Assembly: GCF_018812025.1 (NCBI RefSeq)
Contig: NC_063061.1
Span: 29,514,585-29,578,584 of the forward strand
Reading direction: 5' to 3'
DNA from: Megalobrama amblycephala
Lineage: Eukaryota > Chordata > Actinopteri > Cypriniformes > Xenocyprididae
DNA: 64,000 nucleotides
Below the pieces are notes generated by a model. It had not been told where the DNA came from. It saw nothing but the letters and a program-made list of their open reading frames with translations, and searched no databases. Shown here piece by piece: positions 25,816 to 36,275 of the stretch. The position numbers and the translations under genes were made by a program. Each line of letters opens with the position of its first letter. Within the stretch, counting starts at the first letter, position 1.

Positions 25816-28800
25816 CATAATTGAGCATCAAATTAGCGTATTACAATGATTTCTGAAGGATTGTATGATCCTTATGATTGGAGTAATGATGCTGAAAATT
25901 CAGCGTTGTCATCACAGGAATAAAGTACATTTTCAAACATATTCAAATAGAAAACAGTTCTTTTAAATTGTAAATATCTTGTAAATTATCCAAATTTGGA
26001 AATGACTTGCGTAAGCCAGCATCCCATAACACAAAACAGTTGTTTAATTCTACTCTGTGTATGTGTAAGTTTTTGGTGTGTGTTTTTGTGTGTGTGTCTG
26101 TCTATAAACTCTGCTCTGTTTCTTTGAATTCGTAGGTTCAGAAGACCCGTGCTGAAGCAGACGAGTACTCTGCACGCCTGCAGGTGGCTGAAAGTGCAGC
26201 TCAGACTGTAAGAGATGAGCTAGACCAGGAGATCCAGCAGGTCAGGAAGCAGCTCCACGGTCGTCTGGCGGAACTGGAGCCACTTCCTGAAGCTCTAAGA
26301 CACACCGAACACCAGTTGCAGGAAGCTCACGAGAAAGAGCGCTTGCAAGAGAGAAGAAATGCAGAGCTCAGCACCTCCCTCTCAGAGCTACGTATTAAGG
26401 TATGTTTGTTCAGCATAAGTCCTTGAAAGTAGTTTGCATTTAATATTAAAAAGATGGCCAACTATTTCAGGAAAAACACTAGAAGAACATTGTTGGTTGT
26501 GCAACAAAAATGTCTTAGAAAAAGCTACAATAGTTCTTCATGGTATCGACAACACTACTATGAGCACGTGACCAGTGTTGGGGGTAATGCAATACATGTA
26601 ATGTGCATTGCGTAATCAGATTACTTGTGGATGTAACAAGTAAAGTAACTCATTACTTTATAAGTTTACATATTAATATTTGAGTTACTTTTTTAAAATG
26701 TAATGCATTTTACTTTATAGTTTAATTAGTTTGCTTAAACATTTTTTTAAGGTGCCCTAGAATTAAAAATGTAATTTATCTTGGCATAGTTAAATAACAA
26801 AAGTTCAGTACATGGAAATGATATACAGTGAGTCTCAAACTCCATTGTTTCCTCCTTCTTATATAAATCTCATTTATTTAAAAGACCTCAGAAGAACAGG
26901 CGAATCTCAACATAACACCAACTGTTACGTAACAGTCGGGATCATTAATATGTACGCCCCCAATATTTGCATATGCCAGCTCATGTTCAAGGCATTACAC
27001 AAGGGCAGCCAGTATTAACGTCTGGATCTGTGCACAGCTGAATCATCAGACTAGGTAAGCAAGCAAGAACAATAGCAAAAAATGGCAGTTGGAGCAATAA
27101 TAACTGACATGATCCATGATAACATCATTTAGTGATATTTGTAAATTGTCTTTCTGAATGTTTCGTTAGCATGTTGCTAATGTACTGTTAAATGTGGTTA
27201 AAGTTACCATCATTTCGTACTGTATTCACGGAGACAAGAGCTGTCGTTATTTTCATTTTTAAACACTTGCAGACTGTATAATTCATAAATACAACTTCAT
27301 TCTTTATAAATCTCTCCAACAGTGTAGCATTAGCCGTTAGCCATGGAGCATAGCCTCAAACTCATTCAGAATCAAATGTAAACATCCAAATAAATACTAT
27401 ACTCACATGATTTGATGCATGCATGACGAACACTTTGTAAAGATCCATTTTGAGGGTATATTAGCTGTGTGAACTTTGTTTATGCAATGATAGCGTCGAG
27501 AGCTCGGGAGGGGGGCGGAGAGCGCGAGCCATTAAAGGGGCCGCAGCCTGAATCGGCGCATTTGTAATTATGCCCCAAAATAGGCAGTTAAAAAAATTAA
27601 TTTAAAAAAATCTATGGGGTATTTTGAGCTGAAACTTCACAGACACGTTCAGGGGACACCTTAGACTTATATTACATCTTGTAAAAAAAACGTTCGATGG
27701 CACCTTTAAACTATTTTCTCTCTTTCTCACAACGTTGTCATTTAGACATGCATGCATGGGAACAGAAAACAATTGTAAAATTACAGTAAAATAATTGTAC
27801 AGTGGGTTATAATAAATAGAAATGTTAAGAGATCTTTTGTTTGGCATACATAGCTCTAGGGTCAGGAAATATTCTAAGTCAGAATATAACAATATTCTAA
27901 ATTTGTTTTTAAAAGAAAATGAAGGCTATGTTGCTGAATGCTTTACTGGGCAAAAGTAACATAATAGATTATCTTGCATAAAAAGTAACTAGTAATAAGT
28001 TACTTTTTTAGAGAGTAATGCAATATTGTAACATTACTTATAAAAGTTACTTTCCTCAACACTGCATTTGACTGCTTGCATTTACCATATTAGCCAATGG
28101 CTATTCAGTATTCAGCAACTTGGCTGGGCCGTTGTTTCTTATTTCATATGCAAATAGGTTAGTCATTCCTAACGGAGGTTGTAAAATTTACATACAGAAG
28201 TATTGAAGGTACAGTAGCAAGAAGAGCCTGTTTGATTCTAAAGAGTCAATGGAAAGGAAAAGGGTGGAAAAATGATTGTGTATAGCTAAATTATGAAGTT
28301 TTTGTTGTAAGAAACCTTTACTAACATAAGTGGGGCAATATGAGTTGCTTCAAAAAGGTAGAATATGGTCAGTTTAAGTTGTTGTTTTTTTATTTCACAA
28401 AATGTTTGGTGGTATTTATTTTTTCAATAAAAAATTAAGTAATTGTAAAAACAAACTGTAACAGACAATTTTATTTCTAGTGATCTTCAGTAGTACAAAA
28501 ATGATGTTTTTATTGATAGATTTTTTTTGTTTTCTCTGGTGAATTGTGTGTAGGTGGAGCAACAGGGAAGTCTGGCAGAGATGTTGAGACACAAGAACAT
28601 GTTGGTACTGGAAGAAAACAAGCAGCTTCAGCACAAAGCAGAGGGCCTTGAGCGGTCTGTCACTTCATCCTTTTATCCCTTGTTAATTGTCTGTCATTCA
28701 TTTTAAAGTATTTTCATCTGTTAAAAGGATAGTTCTGTCACTCATGTCGTTCCAAAACTGTATGACTTTCTTTGGTTCCCAAAATCTTCTTTTATGTTCC

Positions 28801-29543
28801 AAATAAGAAAGTTATACAGGTTTGGAACAAGATGAGGATGAGTAAATAATGACAGAATTTTCATTTCCCTTTTAACATGCTTTATCCCACGTTGTCAACA
28901 GGAAGCTAGAGGAGGCTAACTCACAAAACCGAGACCTCATCCAGGTGATTTCAAAACGTGAAGAGACTATTCATAGCAACCAGGTGCGTCTGGAAGAAAA
29001 GTCTCGGGAGTGCAGTATTCTGACTCGACAGCTGGAGGAGGCCCTGGACGATGCTCGTCGGCAGGTCTGGCCCCAGCTGCCATGAACTCATGGATTCAAT
29101 TATCTGTTTTCATCTTGCAAAGCTTTTGTTTGTTTCACTGAAGATTCCCTGCTGATTAACAGGTGACCCAGACCAGGGAGCGAGCAGCCTCTAAAGAGCG
29201 TGTTACCCAGTCCAAAATTGTCGACCTAGAGGCTCAACTTAGCAGAGTAAAAACTGAGCTGAACCAGCTACAACGAGCCAAAGAGGAGGTCAGTTAAATT
29301 TCTCCATTTGTGAATTTCTTTCAAATATTGTTGTCAAATTCTTTAAAACATCCATGAACTTTCTCACAGGCCGAACGGAGGTACCAGAGCCGTTTACAAG
29401 ACGTCAAGGACAGACTGGAGCAGTCCGACAGCACAAACCGTAGCCTCCAGAACTATGTCCAGTTCCTAAAATCTTCTTACGTCAATGTGTTTGGAGATCC
29501 TGCTCTCACTGGGTCCTCGTTCCGCACGCCTTCACCAATCTGA
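17121..29543 (+). CDS. odf2: ODF2 / cenexin, complete 19-exon gene
   Basis: Coiled-coil scaffold of sperm-tail outer dense fibres and of mother-centriole appendages, needed for ciliogenesis. Coding exons: 17121-17123, 17861-17977, 18129-18233, 18383-18556, 19712-19899, 19986-20118, 20245-20376, 21884-21958, 23375-23446, 23528-23644, 23825-24010, 24644-24753, 24856-24991, 25156-25266, 26136-26399, 28554-28654, 28902-29064, 29163-29288, 29370-29543. Phases join to 828 codons plus TGA; human ODF2 is of the same length. Landmarks: [17 protein letters not shown] start (cenexin-type N-terminus), [100 protein letters not shown]. From residue about 110 to 790 the protein is heptad-rich coiled coil. 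It ends in the short ODF2-type tail; no longer cenexin-specific C-terminal exon was identified. The exon ending at 21958 uses a weak GTTGGT donor, so that border is the least certain. Paralogue letter is not assignable. Confidence 0.96.
18687..19165. repeat. Interspersed repeat copy, GTTTGGGGTTGGTAAG family
   Basis: Left end CAGTTTGGGGTTGGTAAG and right end CTCTGACCCCAAACTATTG are inverted partners. The interior has TTTGAAAGAAGTCTCTAATG and GTCACATGATCCTCC. Lies in ODF2 intron 4. Same family as 52248-52775. Confidence 0.7.
19172..19232. repeat. (TG)n microsatellite
   Basis: A TG dinucleotide run with one GC interruption, in ODF2 intron 4, followed by a short TATATA stretch. Likely polymorphic in length. 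Confidence 0.95.
20420..21806 (-). mobile_element. Tc1/mariner element in ODF2 intron 7
   Basis: 1,387 bp bounded by TA dinucleotides (20418-20419 and 21807-21808), the Tc1 target duplication. Inverted ends: CAAACCCGATTCCAAAAAAG on the left and CTTTTTTGGAATCGGGTTTG on the right, with about 50 bp of terminal complementarity (TTGGGACACTGTACAAATTG TGAATAAAA). It carries a broken transposase on the minus strand. The structure is intact end to end, but the element cannot code for an active enzyme. Confidence 0.93.
20641..21475 (-). pseudogene. Broken Tc1-type transposase
   Basis: Minus-strand fragments in shifting frames. First [19 protein letters not shown] and [20 protein letters not shown], then the region of WSDKSKFEV (readable only after a frame change), then [53 protein letters not shown] and a C-terminal RRGDATQW before the stop at 20641. 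The second catalytic aspartate (HDNARPH) and the final acidic residue (SPIENIW) are visible. At least two frameshifts occur between about 21110 and 21240, and the N-terminal DNA-binding part is mostly lost. It is a dead copy. Confidence 0.9.
22425..22697. mobile_element. Truncated relative of the minisatellite element
   Basis: Reverse-orientation fragment of the 9130-10190 element: it ends ATCCTCTTTAGCACCT before TTAA at 22698-22701 and shares the ACGATTGGCTGATGTTTTTA AGGCC segment. It holds only two of the 58-bp type units (about 22435-22540) instead of ten, and the other terminus is missing. Lies in ODF2 intron 8. Confidence 0.75.
23143..23325 (-). repeat. Interspersed repeat, partner of 2818-2945
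   Basis: In reverse complement this reads GGGGTGTGATGAGACC, then GTGATGAGATTTCTC, GTGAAAAGCTG, ATATTGCCATG, GGTGAAATTAG, aligning with the FAM219A intron copy. Lies in ODF2 intron 8. Confidence 0.6.
24150..24578. repeat. Interspersed repeat copy (ODF2 intron 11)
   Basis: Right end CTTACTGACCCCAAACTTTTG and interior GATCATGTGACACTGAAG identify the same family as 18687-19165 and 52248-52775. The left end is worn. Confidence 0.6.
25324..25985. repeat. Compound repeat with (TA)n core (ODF2 intron 14)
   Basis: A left portion (GAAAGAAATCTCTTATGC ... CACATGATCCTTCAG ... CAAAACTTTTGGGG, ending near 25662) and a second, oppositely arranged portion (25665-25985) of the same repeat family, separated by a TA run at about 25737-25811. 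It looks like two overlapping copies plus microsatellite growth. Confidence 0.6.
25737..25811. repeat. (TA)n microsatellite
   Basis: About 37 uninterrupted TA repeats inside the compound repeat of ODF2 intron 14. Such runs are unstable and can extrude cruciforms. Confidence 0.95.
26573..28064. mobile_element. hAT-like non-autonomous element, host of copy B
   Basis: Left terminus CAGTGTTGGGGGTAATGC and right terminus GTTACTTTCCTCAACACTG are inverted. The flanks CACGTGAC (26565-26572) and CATTTGAC (28065-28072) agree at 6 of 8 bases, compatible with an 8-bp hAT target duplication that has drifted. The interior is interrupted by the TTAA-flanked element at 26751-27706. No transposase. Lies in ODF2 intron 15. 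Confidence 0.65.
26751..27706. mobile_element. TTAA-flanked element, copy B (nested)
   Basis: Opposite-orientation partner of 767-1730. It opens GGTGCCCTAGAATT after TTAA and closes CGATGGCACC before TTTAA. Shared text includes GTATTTTGAGCTGAAACTTC ACAG near 27625 and CAGTCGG near 26937. It sits inside the hAT-like element, so it arrived later. Confidence 0.75.
28723..28876. mobile_element. Short fold-back repeat (ODF2 intron 16)
   Basis: About 150 bp starting TTAAAAGGATAGTTC and ending CATTTCCCTTTTAA, with inner complementarity GTTCCAAAACTGTATGACTT / AAGTTATACAGGTTTGGAAC. It is a miniature member of the TTAA-bounded fold-back group. Confidence 0.65.
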
Positions 29544-30323
29544 AAACTCTTGCAGGTGTCTTTTAAGACTTCCTTTACATGGACTGACATGTATTAGTCT
29601 ACTTGTCACAACTGATGACCTCTTGACTTTGCTGTGCATTGTACTTTACTCTTAAAAGTCTTATTTATTGGACATGGTCATTTTGGTGAGTACTAAGAAT
29701 TGTCTTTAGTATTACATATCCATCCTAGAATGAGAAGTGTGGTCTTATGGACAAATTCTTGTCTTGTCATATTTTGCTCTGTCTCAAGGTGGTCGTTATG
29801 CAATAAACAGACTTCAAGCTATTATCTTCATGCAAAACTCTTCTTCCTTAATTTACACGGCAATAATGAAGGTTTTACTGCACTTACAGTAATATGGCTA
29901 TTATGGATTTAGTCTTCTTTGATCTTATACTTTTTATCTGGTTATAATACATACAGTATGCTTTTTAGTTGTAGCATCTGACCCTCTGTACTATCTAATT
30001 GCTTTTAGTTTAAATATGATCAGTATCTACAGTATGATGATGGTTGTGAGAGGCACAGTATAATCTCTTATATCCATAAAATCCCATTTAAAACATGATC
30101 ACCTACTCAAATCTGAATTTTCTTAGTACTTGAATTGGGTTAAGAGACAAAATGACAACAAACTCAGGATTTCTCATTTTATTTTTTTTTAGCCAAAGTT
30201 GTTTTTGTTTATAGCAGGGTCATTATGTGAATCTTTCTATATTAAAACAATATAAAGCATCTTTTGAGTCAAGATTGATGTTAAATTTTTGTCTCCAGTA
30301 GGCTGACAGCATAGAATTCCACT
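29544..30323 (+). other. odf2: ODF2 3' untranslated region (probable)
   Basis: About 780 bp after the ODF2 stop without a gene or evident repeat. An AATAAA occurs early (29802-29807) and another at 30324-30329; either could be used. A/T-rich, as expected of a 3' UTR. Confidence 0.6.
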
Positions 30324-30338
30324 AATAAAATGTTTATT
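30324..30338. terminator. Back-to-back poly(A) signals for ODF2 and the THAP gene
   Basis: AATAAAATGTTTATT reads AATAAA on the plus strand (30324-30329) and, three bases on, AATAAA on the minus strand (TTTATT at 30333-30338). It lies 780 bp after the ODF2 stop and about 370 bp after the THAP stop, so the two converging genes could both use it. Confidence 0.5.
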
Positions 30339-30706
30339 GGTGCTATACATTTTTATATTACTGTAATTATTCATCTTTTTTGTTGTTTAAAGTCATACTT
30401 GCACTTTTTTGTCTATTTTTTTTTTTTGTTTATCTGATGTACCATCATGTTAAAACAACAAAACCGTAATCCTTCACTGTTGTTTGTGCTTATATGAAAT
30501 GGAATAGTACATGTATTTTTTAATTGGTAAGAATATTTTATATACATATCAAATGTATTATACTGTACTGACGTGTATAAAGTTATTCAAAAGATGCTTC
30601 AGTATCAGTAACATTGTTTGAATGAAGAAAACTGATTCTATTACAGTTGCAACTAAACCAACATATAATTTGTTTCTCTGTGTAATCCTCAAAGTCCAAA
30701 TGCGTT

Positions 30707-31491
30707 TCAGTCCAAATGATTAGTTTTAGGTGTAGAAGTTTTTCTTGTTGCAGGTATTGACCCCCTTTGTTTCATTGCTCTGATTGCACTCTGCAAAACT
30801 ATTACTCTCTTTTGCCATTGCGTTGCTTTCCGTGACTCTTCCGCTAGATTCTTTTTGTACTCTTTTATCTGAAGCTGAGCAGCAGCTAATTTCAGCTGGT
30901 AATTTTTTTCTGTTGCCTGCAGATGTTTAAAACAGTCACAGCAGGGTGATCTGGATGAGTCGAATGATCCAGGTGCTCCTTGCTGTGGAAGGATATTTTC
31001 AGTGTCCCCTAGAACCTGATTCTGAAACACAAAAAGTGTTATAATTTTAATGTTTACACTATTGTTTGTTAAAACTCTTTTAAGGCCGGGGCTAGTTGTC
31101 ACAATATTTCAGTAAATTAAACCTATAAATTACTTAATTACCCAAAGTCTGTACTCCATAGATAGACTTACCGTTGTCTGTGTAAAATTAAATACAGTCG
31201 GAATGGCGTCTGAGTGTAAACGCTCAGATCCAGATTCAAAACAATCCGGAGTGAAATGAGCGGAGCACAAAGACGAGGATTCAGATGGCGTCCATTCAGC
31301 GTCCCTCCCCATATTCACTATCCAATGGCGGCGATGCGCTTCTTGTAATGGGAATCTGAGAGAAACAGGATTGTCAGTAAACGAAAGGTTTTGTTTTACC
31401 ATCAGACAAACTAATCACAAACTTACTTGTAAAATGAGACATCGTCGATATTCTCATCCGGCCCGTATCCGCAGAAATCACACGATGGCAT
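30707..31491 (-). CDS. Small THAP-domain protein with C-terminal coiled coil
   Basis: Predicted sequence-specific DNA-binding protein of 187 codons in three exons (31491-31427, 31355-31172, 31021-30707), all with AG/GT borders. The N-terminal THAP (C2CH zinc) domain spans residues 1-80: Cys4 and Cys7 (CDFC), Pro24, Trp33, Cys52 and His55 (LCSAHF), and the AIPTVF motif at 72-77 carrying the invariant proline. There are 44 residues between the second and third zinc ligands, inside the family's 35-50 range. The region after the first cysteines (GYGPDENIDDVS) is more acidic than usual. Residues about 115-170 (HLQATEKNYQLKLAAAQL and on) look like a coiled coil, as in THAP1-type proteins. Which numbered THAP gene this is cannot be decided by eye, so no symbol is given. 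It is tail-to-tail with ODF2. Confidence 0.9.
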
Positions 31492-33499
31492 CTCCTCAGC
31501 TCTGACGGTAACTGAATTGCAGAGACCAGAGTAACTTAATGAAGGCCTGTTGAGGAATCGTTTGCTTTATACACGGTGTGTCTATTGAGGGTTCTCGTTC
31601 ACAGAGGTGTTAATGGGCGATTTACACAAAACCCTTGAATAGAGAGAGACATTTGTGTTTTATTTACATAATGGTTGTAGGATTTTTTTTTTTTTTTTTT
31701 TTTTTTAAGCAGCATTTAGGAGCCACAAACCAGCAAATAGTTAACGTTAAAACTTCTATATATTTTTACAAATCAAGTAGCATGTAAAAGTAGCCATTAG
31801 GGCCAAGCAATAATAAAAAAATAAAACCATCTCGAGATTAAAGGCGTTAAATTTCGAGAAAAAAGTCGCGATAAAATGTTGAGAATAAACTCGTTAAATT
31901 ACGAGAAAAAAAGTCGAGATAAAATGTTGAGAATAAAGTCATTAAATTACGAGAAAAAAGTCGTTAAATTATGAGAAAAATGTCGTTAAATTTCGAGAAA
32001 AAAGTCAAGATAAAATGTTGAGAATAAAGTCATTAAATTACGAGAACAAATTCGTTAAATTATGAGAAAAATTTCGTTAAATTTCGAGAAAAAATCGAGA
32101 TAAAATGTTGAGAATAAAGTCATAATTTAATGAGTTTATTCTCAACATTTTATCTCGACTTTTTTTCTCGAAATTTAACGAGTTTTTTTTCTCGTAATTT
32201 AACGAGTTTATTCTCAACATTTTATCTCGACTTTTTTTCTTGAAATTTAACGATTTTTTTCTCGTAGCCTAATTTAATGAGTTTATTCTCAACATTTTAT
32301 TTCGACTTTTTTCTCGAAATTTAACAACTTTAATCTCGAGATGGTTTTATTTTTTTATTATTGCTTGGCCCTATAAAGCAATAATAATATAGGCATATAC
32401 TAATATAGGCATATACTATGGGTTATTTTTCAGTTTATCATAGTTTTAACTTACTGTCATCCTAAATTTAAATAGACGTAATAAATGAGCCTAAATTGAT
32501 TTAAACTTTTTATTGAGACTCTTTAACGATTTCCCTTATTTTTAACATATTGTTTAAATGTTACATTTCTTGGGGTTGTTTTCTCAAGGCATATTTTGCA
32601 GCTATACATACATTGCTCCTCCTTGCTAAATTCTCTGTACCCTCCCTCTAGTTTCACACATATTCATGACATTAACATGCTTAAAATGCCTTTTTAGAAA
32701 CAATTGGTTCAAGAATGACTGTTAAACAGCATATGTCTCCAAAACAATAGGCAAAATTGGGCCTTGAAAGAAACCGGGTACCACCTTGAACGACTCTACA
32801 GGAAGATTTGAGTGATTTGCAATTTATAAGGTTGCAAAAGGTTTGAATAGGCCTTTGAAAAAAGAGGCTGAATTTCATTTCAAACATGTATTCTTAATGA
32901 TTGTGTGTCATTACAATTTCTTTTTACAAGCCAAAGCACTCCTTGCCTTTACCAAGTCCTTCTTTATGACATTTCTGGCCCTTTTGAATTTTGTTCTCTG
33001 TTTCCCTCCTTGAAATATAATTATATTGACACAATTTTCTCTTACTTGCTTCCACGAGGTTCTACTTGAACATCATGCTTTAGTCAGGAAAAAAACTGTC
33101 ATCTGTCCTCACTTTTGACCAAATACATAGCTGTTTTGCCTCAGAAACTGTTCCAATAGATCTTGGATGTTTTGATTGTTGTCCTTGTTTTATTTATAGC
33201 CATTTCTCACAAATTTAATGGGGATGTGCCAAGGCACTGTGATACAGCAGAAACCAAATTTATTATGGCAGCATTTTCAGGACCAATACTGCAGTACTGC
33301 AGTGCCAGGAATTAAAAAAAGATGCAGAATCAATTAAATTAATTACAGGAAATTCACCAAATGACATTGATCAGATATGCAAAACTCACTTTCAGGGAAA
33401 AAAAAAAACAACTTTTATATATGTCATATCCATGACTATAAAATATAAATTTATTATACATGTGTATTTTGTTTAATAAAGAACACAGGGCTTTAAAAA
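31492..33499. other. Intergenic region between the THAP gene and SPTAN1
   Basis: The two genes diverge here. The first 150 bp hold the likely THAP 5' UTR and promoter. A poly-T run lies at about 31681-31706, the fold-back element at 31800-32371, and the rest is A/T-rich sequence without a recognised gene. Confidence 0.6.
31800..32371. mobile_element. Fold-back element with internal CGAGAAAA repeats
   Basis: 572 bp flanked by TA (31798-31799 and 32372-32373). Termini GGGCCAAGCAATAATAAAAA and TTTTTATTATTGCTTGGCCC are perfect inverts, continuing through AACCATCTCGAGAT / ATCTCGAGATGGTT. The left half is a string of short related blocks (CGTTAAATT-CGAGAAAAAAGTC and GATAAAATGTTGAGAATAAA) and the right half repeats them in reverse. 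There is no coding capacity. Confidence 0.85.
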
Positions 33500-33707
33500 T
33501 GTTTAATTGTATCTAATCAGACTGGAAGGGGAGCGCTATTGGGCTTCGGCATTTTCCGTCAGCGTTCGGCTAGTTGCTGCAGTGCATGATGTCACTGTCT
33601 CGCGCAGCTCGTCAAGTACGATCGCTCGGTCTACGCTGCTATTTCATTCGTTGAGGTCGCCACCCGTTGCCACCCAGTCTCAGAAAAACAGCAAATCCTC
33701 CAGCAAG
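33500..33707 (+). other. sptan1: Probable SPTAN1 non-coding first exon and promoter
   Basis: A locally CpG-richer stretch (GGGAGCGCTATTGGGCTTCG, GATCGCTCGGTCTACGC) ending CCTCCAGCAAG before a GTAGGC donor at 33708. Vertebrate SPTAN1 has a non-coding first exon and a long first intron, and the coding exon at 43089 begins four bases before its ATG, so an upstream exon is required. Start and exact identity are inferred; transcript evidence is not available here. Confidence 0.5.
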
Positions 33708-34562
33708 GTAGGCTAATACACAAAATTTCAGTTGTAAAATTGTGCATTTTTATAAACAAAGCACAATTCCAGGACGTTTTATTGTGAACTAAAATAACGC
33801 TTTGGTTTATCTCGCTTTTGCTATGCCGCGGGCCGTGCTGGGCGTTTCAGCGACCATTTCCATCTGTTTAATGTTATATAGAACCGCACAATTCCCTCAT
33901 TGTGCTGTAAATATACAGTTATTACATTGTTGTGCGAACACCACGAGTTAAATACGTTTTCTCAGACAAGCTTCCATTGCCCTTCCTAAATGCAGTCGTT
34001 AGCTGCAGAGCTAACCTATATTCTCGGCTAGATTATAAATTAAACATTTTACACGGATACAATACAAAGTGCAGCAAGATTCGTTTAAATCTACAGGACT
34101 ACATAGGGATGTTTTAAATTATTAAATAAAAAACCTGATTTAATTTTTATTAATTAGGCTTATATGTAAGGCATTTGTACATAAACCAGCCTCCTCCAAT
34201 TCCAAACGCTCTTCCAAACAAAGACATTAATTTCAACAAAGTACCTTGTTCTACCAATACAGAACACGCAATTTGTCTATTTTCATTGAATTAACGTAAA
34301 TGTATAGACATATATACATTCAGGCTATAGAGGATCCGCCCAGCGCCTGTTTCTCTCTCGGTTTGTCATTGGATTAATGCTTTGATATGAGGCCTGGGCT
34401 TTTGCTTTGCTTTTATTATTTTCTGATGGTCTTCTTACATGAACAGTGTTTATTATAAACACAGCTGCATACTTATCCATAGCTGTGTGTTTTTGAGTAG
34501 ATGATGGATAATTTCTGCAAAAATGTGAATGTTGGCAAACAGCTAATAATAACAATGTTTGA

Positions 34563-34563
<1 letters not shown>

Positions 34564-34601
<38 letters not shown>

Positions 34602-34612
34602 AATAATAATAA
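34564..34612. repeat. (TTA)n microsatellite with inverted tail
   Basis: About twelve TTA/ATT units followed at once by a short run of AATAATAATAAT, so the array is itself an imperfect palindrome. Confidence 0.9.
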
Positions 34613-35727
34613 ACAAAAAATGCTATATAATCTCTTAGAAGTAAAGTCGTTTATTGTAAAATTGCACTTATCTGGCTAAACCATGTGAATGGATATAAGC
34701 AGGCAAATATATTAATATATTGTCAGTATATTAAATTCTTCACTTCATTGACTTCTGGCTTATGCAAAGTGTTTGGAAAAATATTTCAACCTCTGAACAC
34801 GCCTGCAAGGTTTTAACGATTTGTACCGTTGCTTTTTGAACTCAGACTTTTATGGTTGAAGCACTGACTTAATATGCACGCCAACTGCTGATATGCCAAC
34901 AGCCCTGCTGCGCAAATGAAAAAGCCCCTGAAGCCAAAAGGATGAATGTTTTTGTGTTCAGACATTAGCATGCATTGCTTATAAACTGTACAACATTCAT
35001 AGTTTCACACTGGGCCCCTTATTCATTATAACATGTAGAGATAGACTGATGATTGGTTTGATCGGTATTTTTTTGAACTGATATCTGGATATTTTGGCCA
35101 CTTGAGGCCTATTTTCTATTTTCAGACTTGGTGCCTTAGTGAAATTACGCATTATGAAATAACCTTGCACTGCCTGTCGGCGTCTGGAATTTAGCACTTT
35201 TAACAGTGTAGACAGTCCAGTCGAAGCAAATAACAGTGTTCATTGTACTCCCCATCCTGTTTCCTCAAAGGCTGATGGCATGCATGTTGAAATTGTTGAG
35301 AATCTTTTAAAGGGTGTGGTCTCCTGTCTCATAACGTAACTCATAACATGCAGGGTCTCCGTAAGGGTGGGTGGGGGTGTCCTCTGGGACGCGTTGCATT
35401 TGCAAATGCAGCTGTGTAACTATTTTAGTTGTCCTCTCCCAAGTGTCAGGGTCCCATACTTTGTCTGTGGATGCTTTAGAATTTCTGTTATTGAAAATAA
35501 ATGAGGTAAATATTTGTTTGACACCTCCATATTTTAGAGATCGTCTTGGTTCAAGATATTAAACCAATCCTGATTATGATTTTTTTTTTTTCATTTCCTT
35601 GTGACTATTAAAGACAGACTTTGAGCAGGTCATTAGGGTGCCACTGGAAAAAAAATACTTGATTATTAAATTCATAGCAGCTCTGTGTCCATAATGATGC
35701 AGATGGTTAATAAGTGACCAGTCACTG

Positions 35728-36275
35728 ACTATGTTTACATGCACTTTCATAATGTGATTATAATGAGAATATACTGCGACTGATTGAATCAAATTGATGC
35801 GATTAAGCTCATAATCGTAGCAACCATAATTGGAGCAAAACATGCCGTATTTTAATCAGGCATGTAAACACTTTAATCGCATTTATTCCACTCTGACCAA
35901 AGTGCGCATGTGCATTTTTGGGGTGCTGAAGAAACCAAAGTCATGTTGCATGTCAAGATTCTGATGGTCGAAAACATTGAAATGGAAACACTTTTAGGTG
36001 CGTCACTGAAAAAAATTACTGAGGCCGGATGCCAAAGAACTGGCGAACAAATGTGTGCTGGAAGAGCTTGGCCAGTATCACACATACTGTATGTGAGTTA
36101 ATTTGTGCCGTGCATTGGGGTATGTGAATAATGGTGGTAAAAATAACCACAATTCTTTGAGAGTAATCAGAATAATGAAAATTGCATAAGGTTTGCTCAT
36201 GTAAACATCTTCCTCGATTAAGTCCTTACTCTGGTTATTGGAAATAATCACATTATTGGTGCACATTTAAACATT
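35728..36275. mobile_element. Probable non-autonomous DNA element (SPTAN1 intron 1)
   Basis: Left end CTATGTTTACATGCAC with AATGTGATTATAATGAG, right end AATAATCACATTATTGGTGC ACATTTAAACATTG in inverted orientation, with a further ATGTAAACATCTTCC inside. It is the style of a common fish element; boundaries are approximate. Confidence 0.5.

Noticed and set aside
29802..29807. AATAAA as the sole ODF2 poly(A) signal
   Set aside because: Possible, but a second signal at 30324 is equally canonical, so no single choice is claimed.
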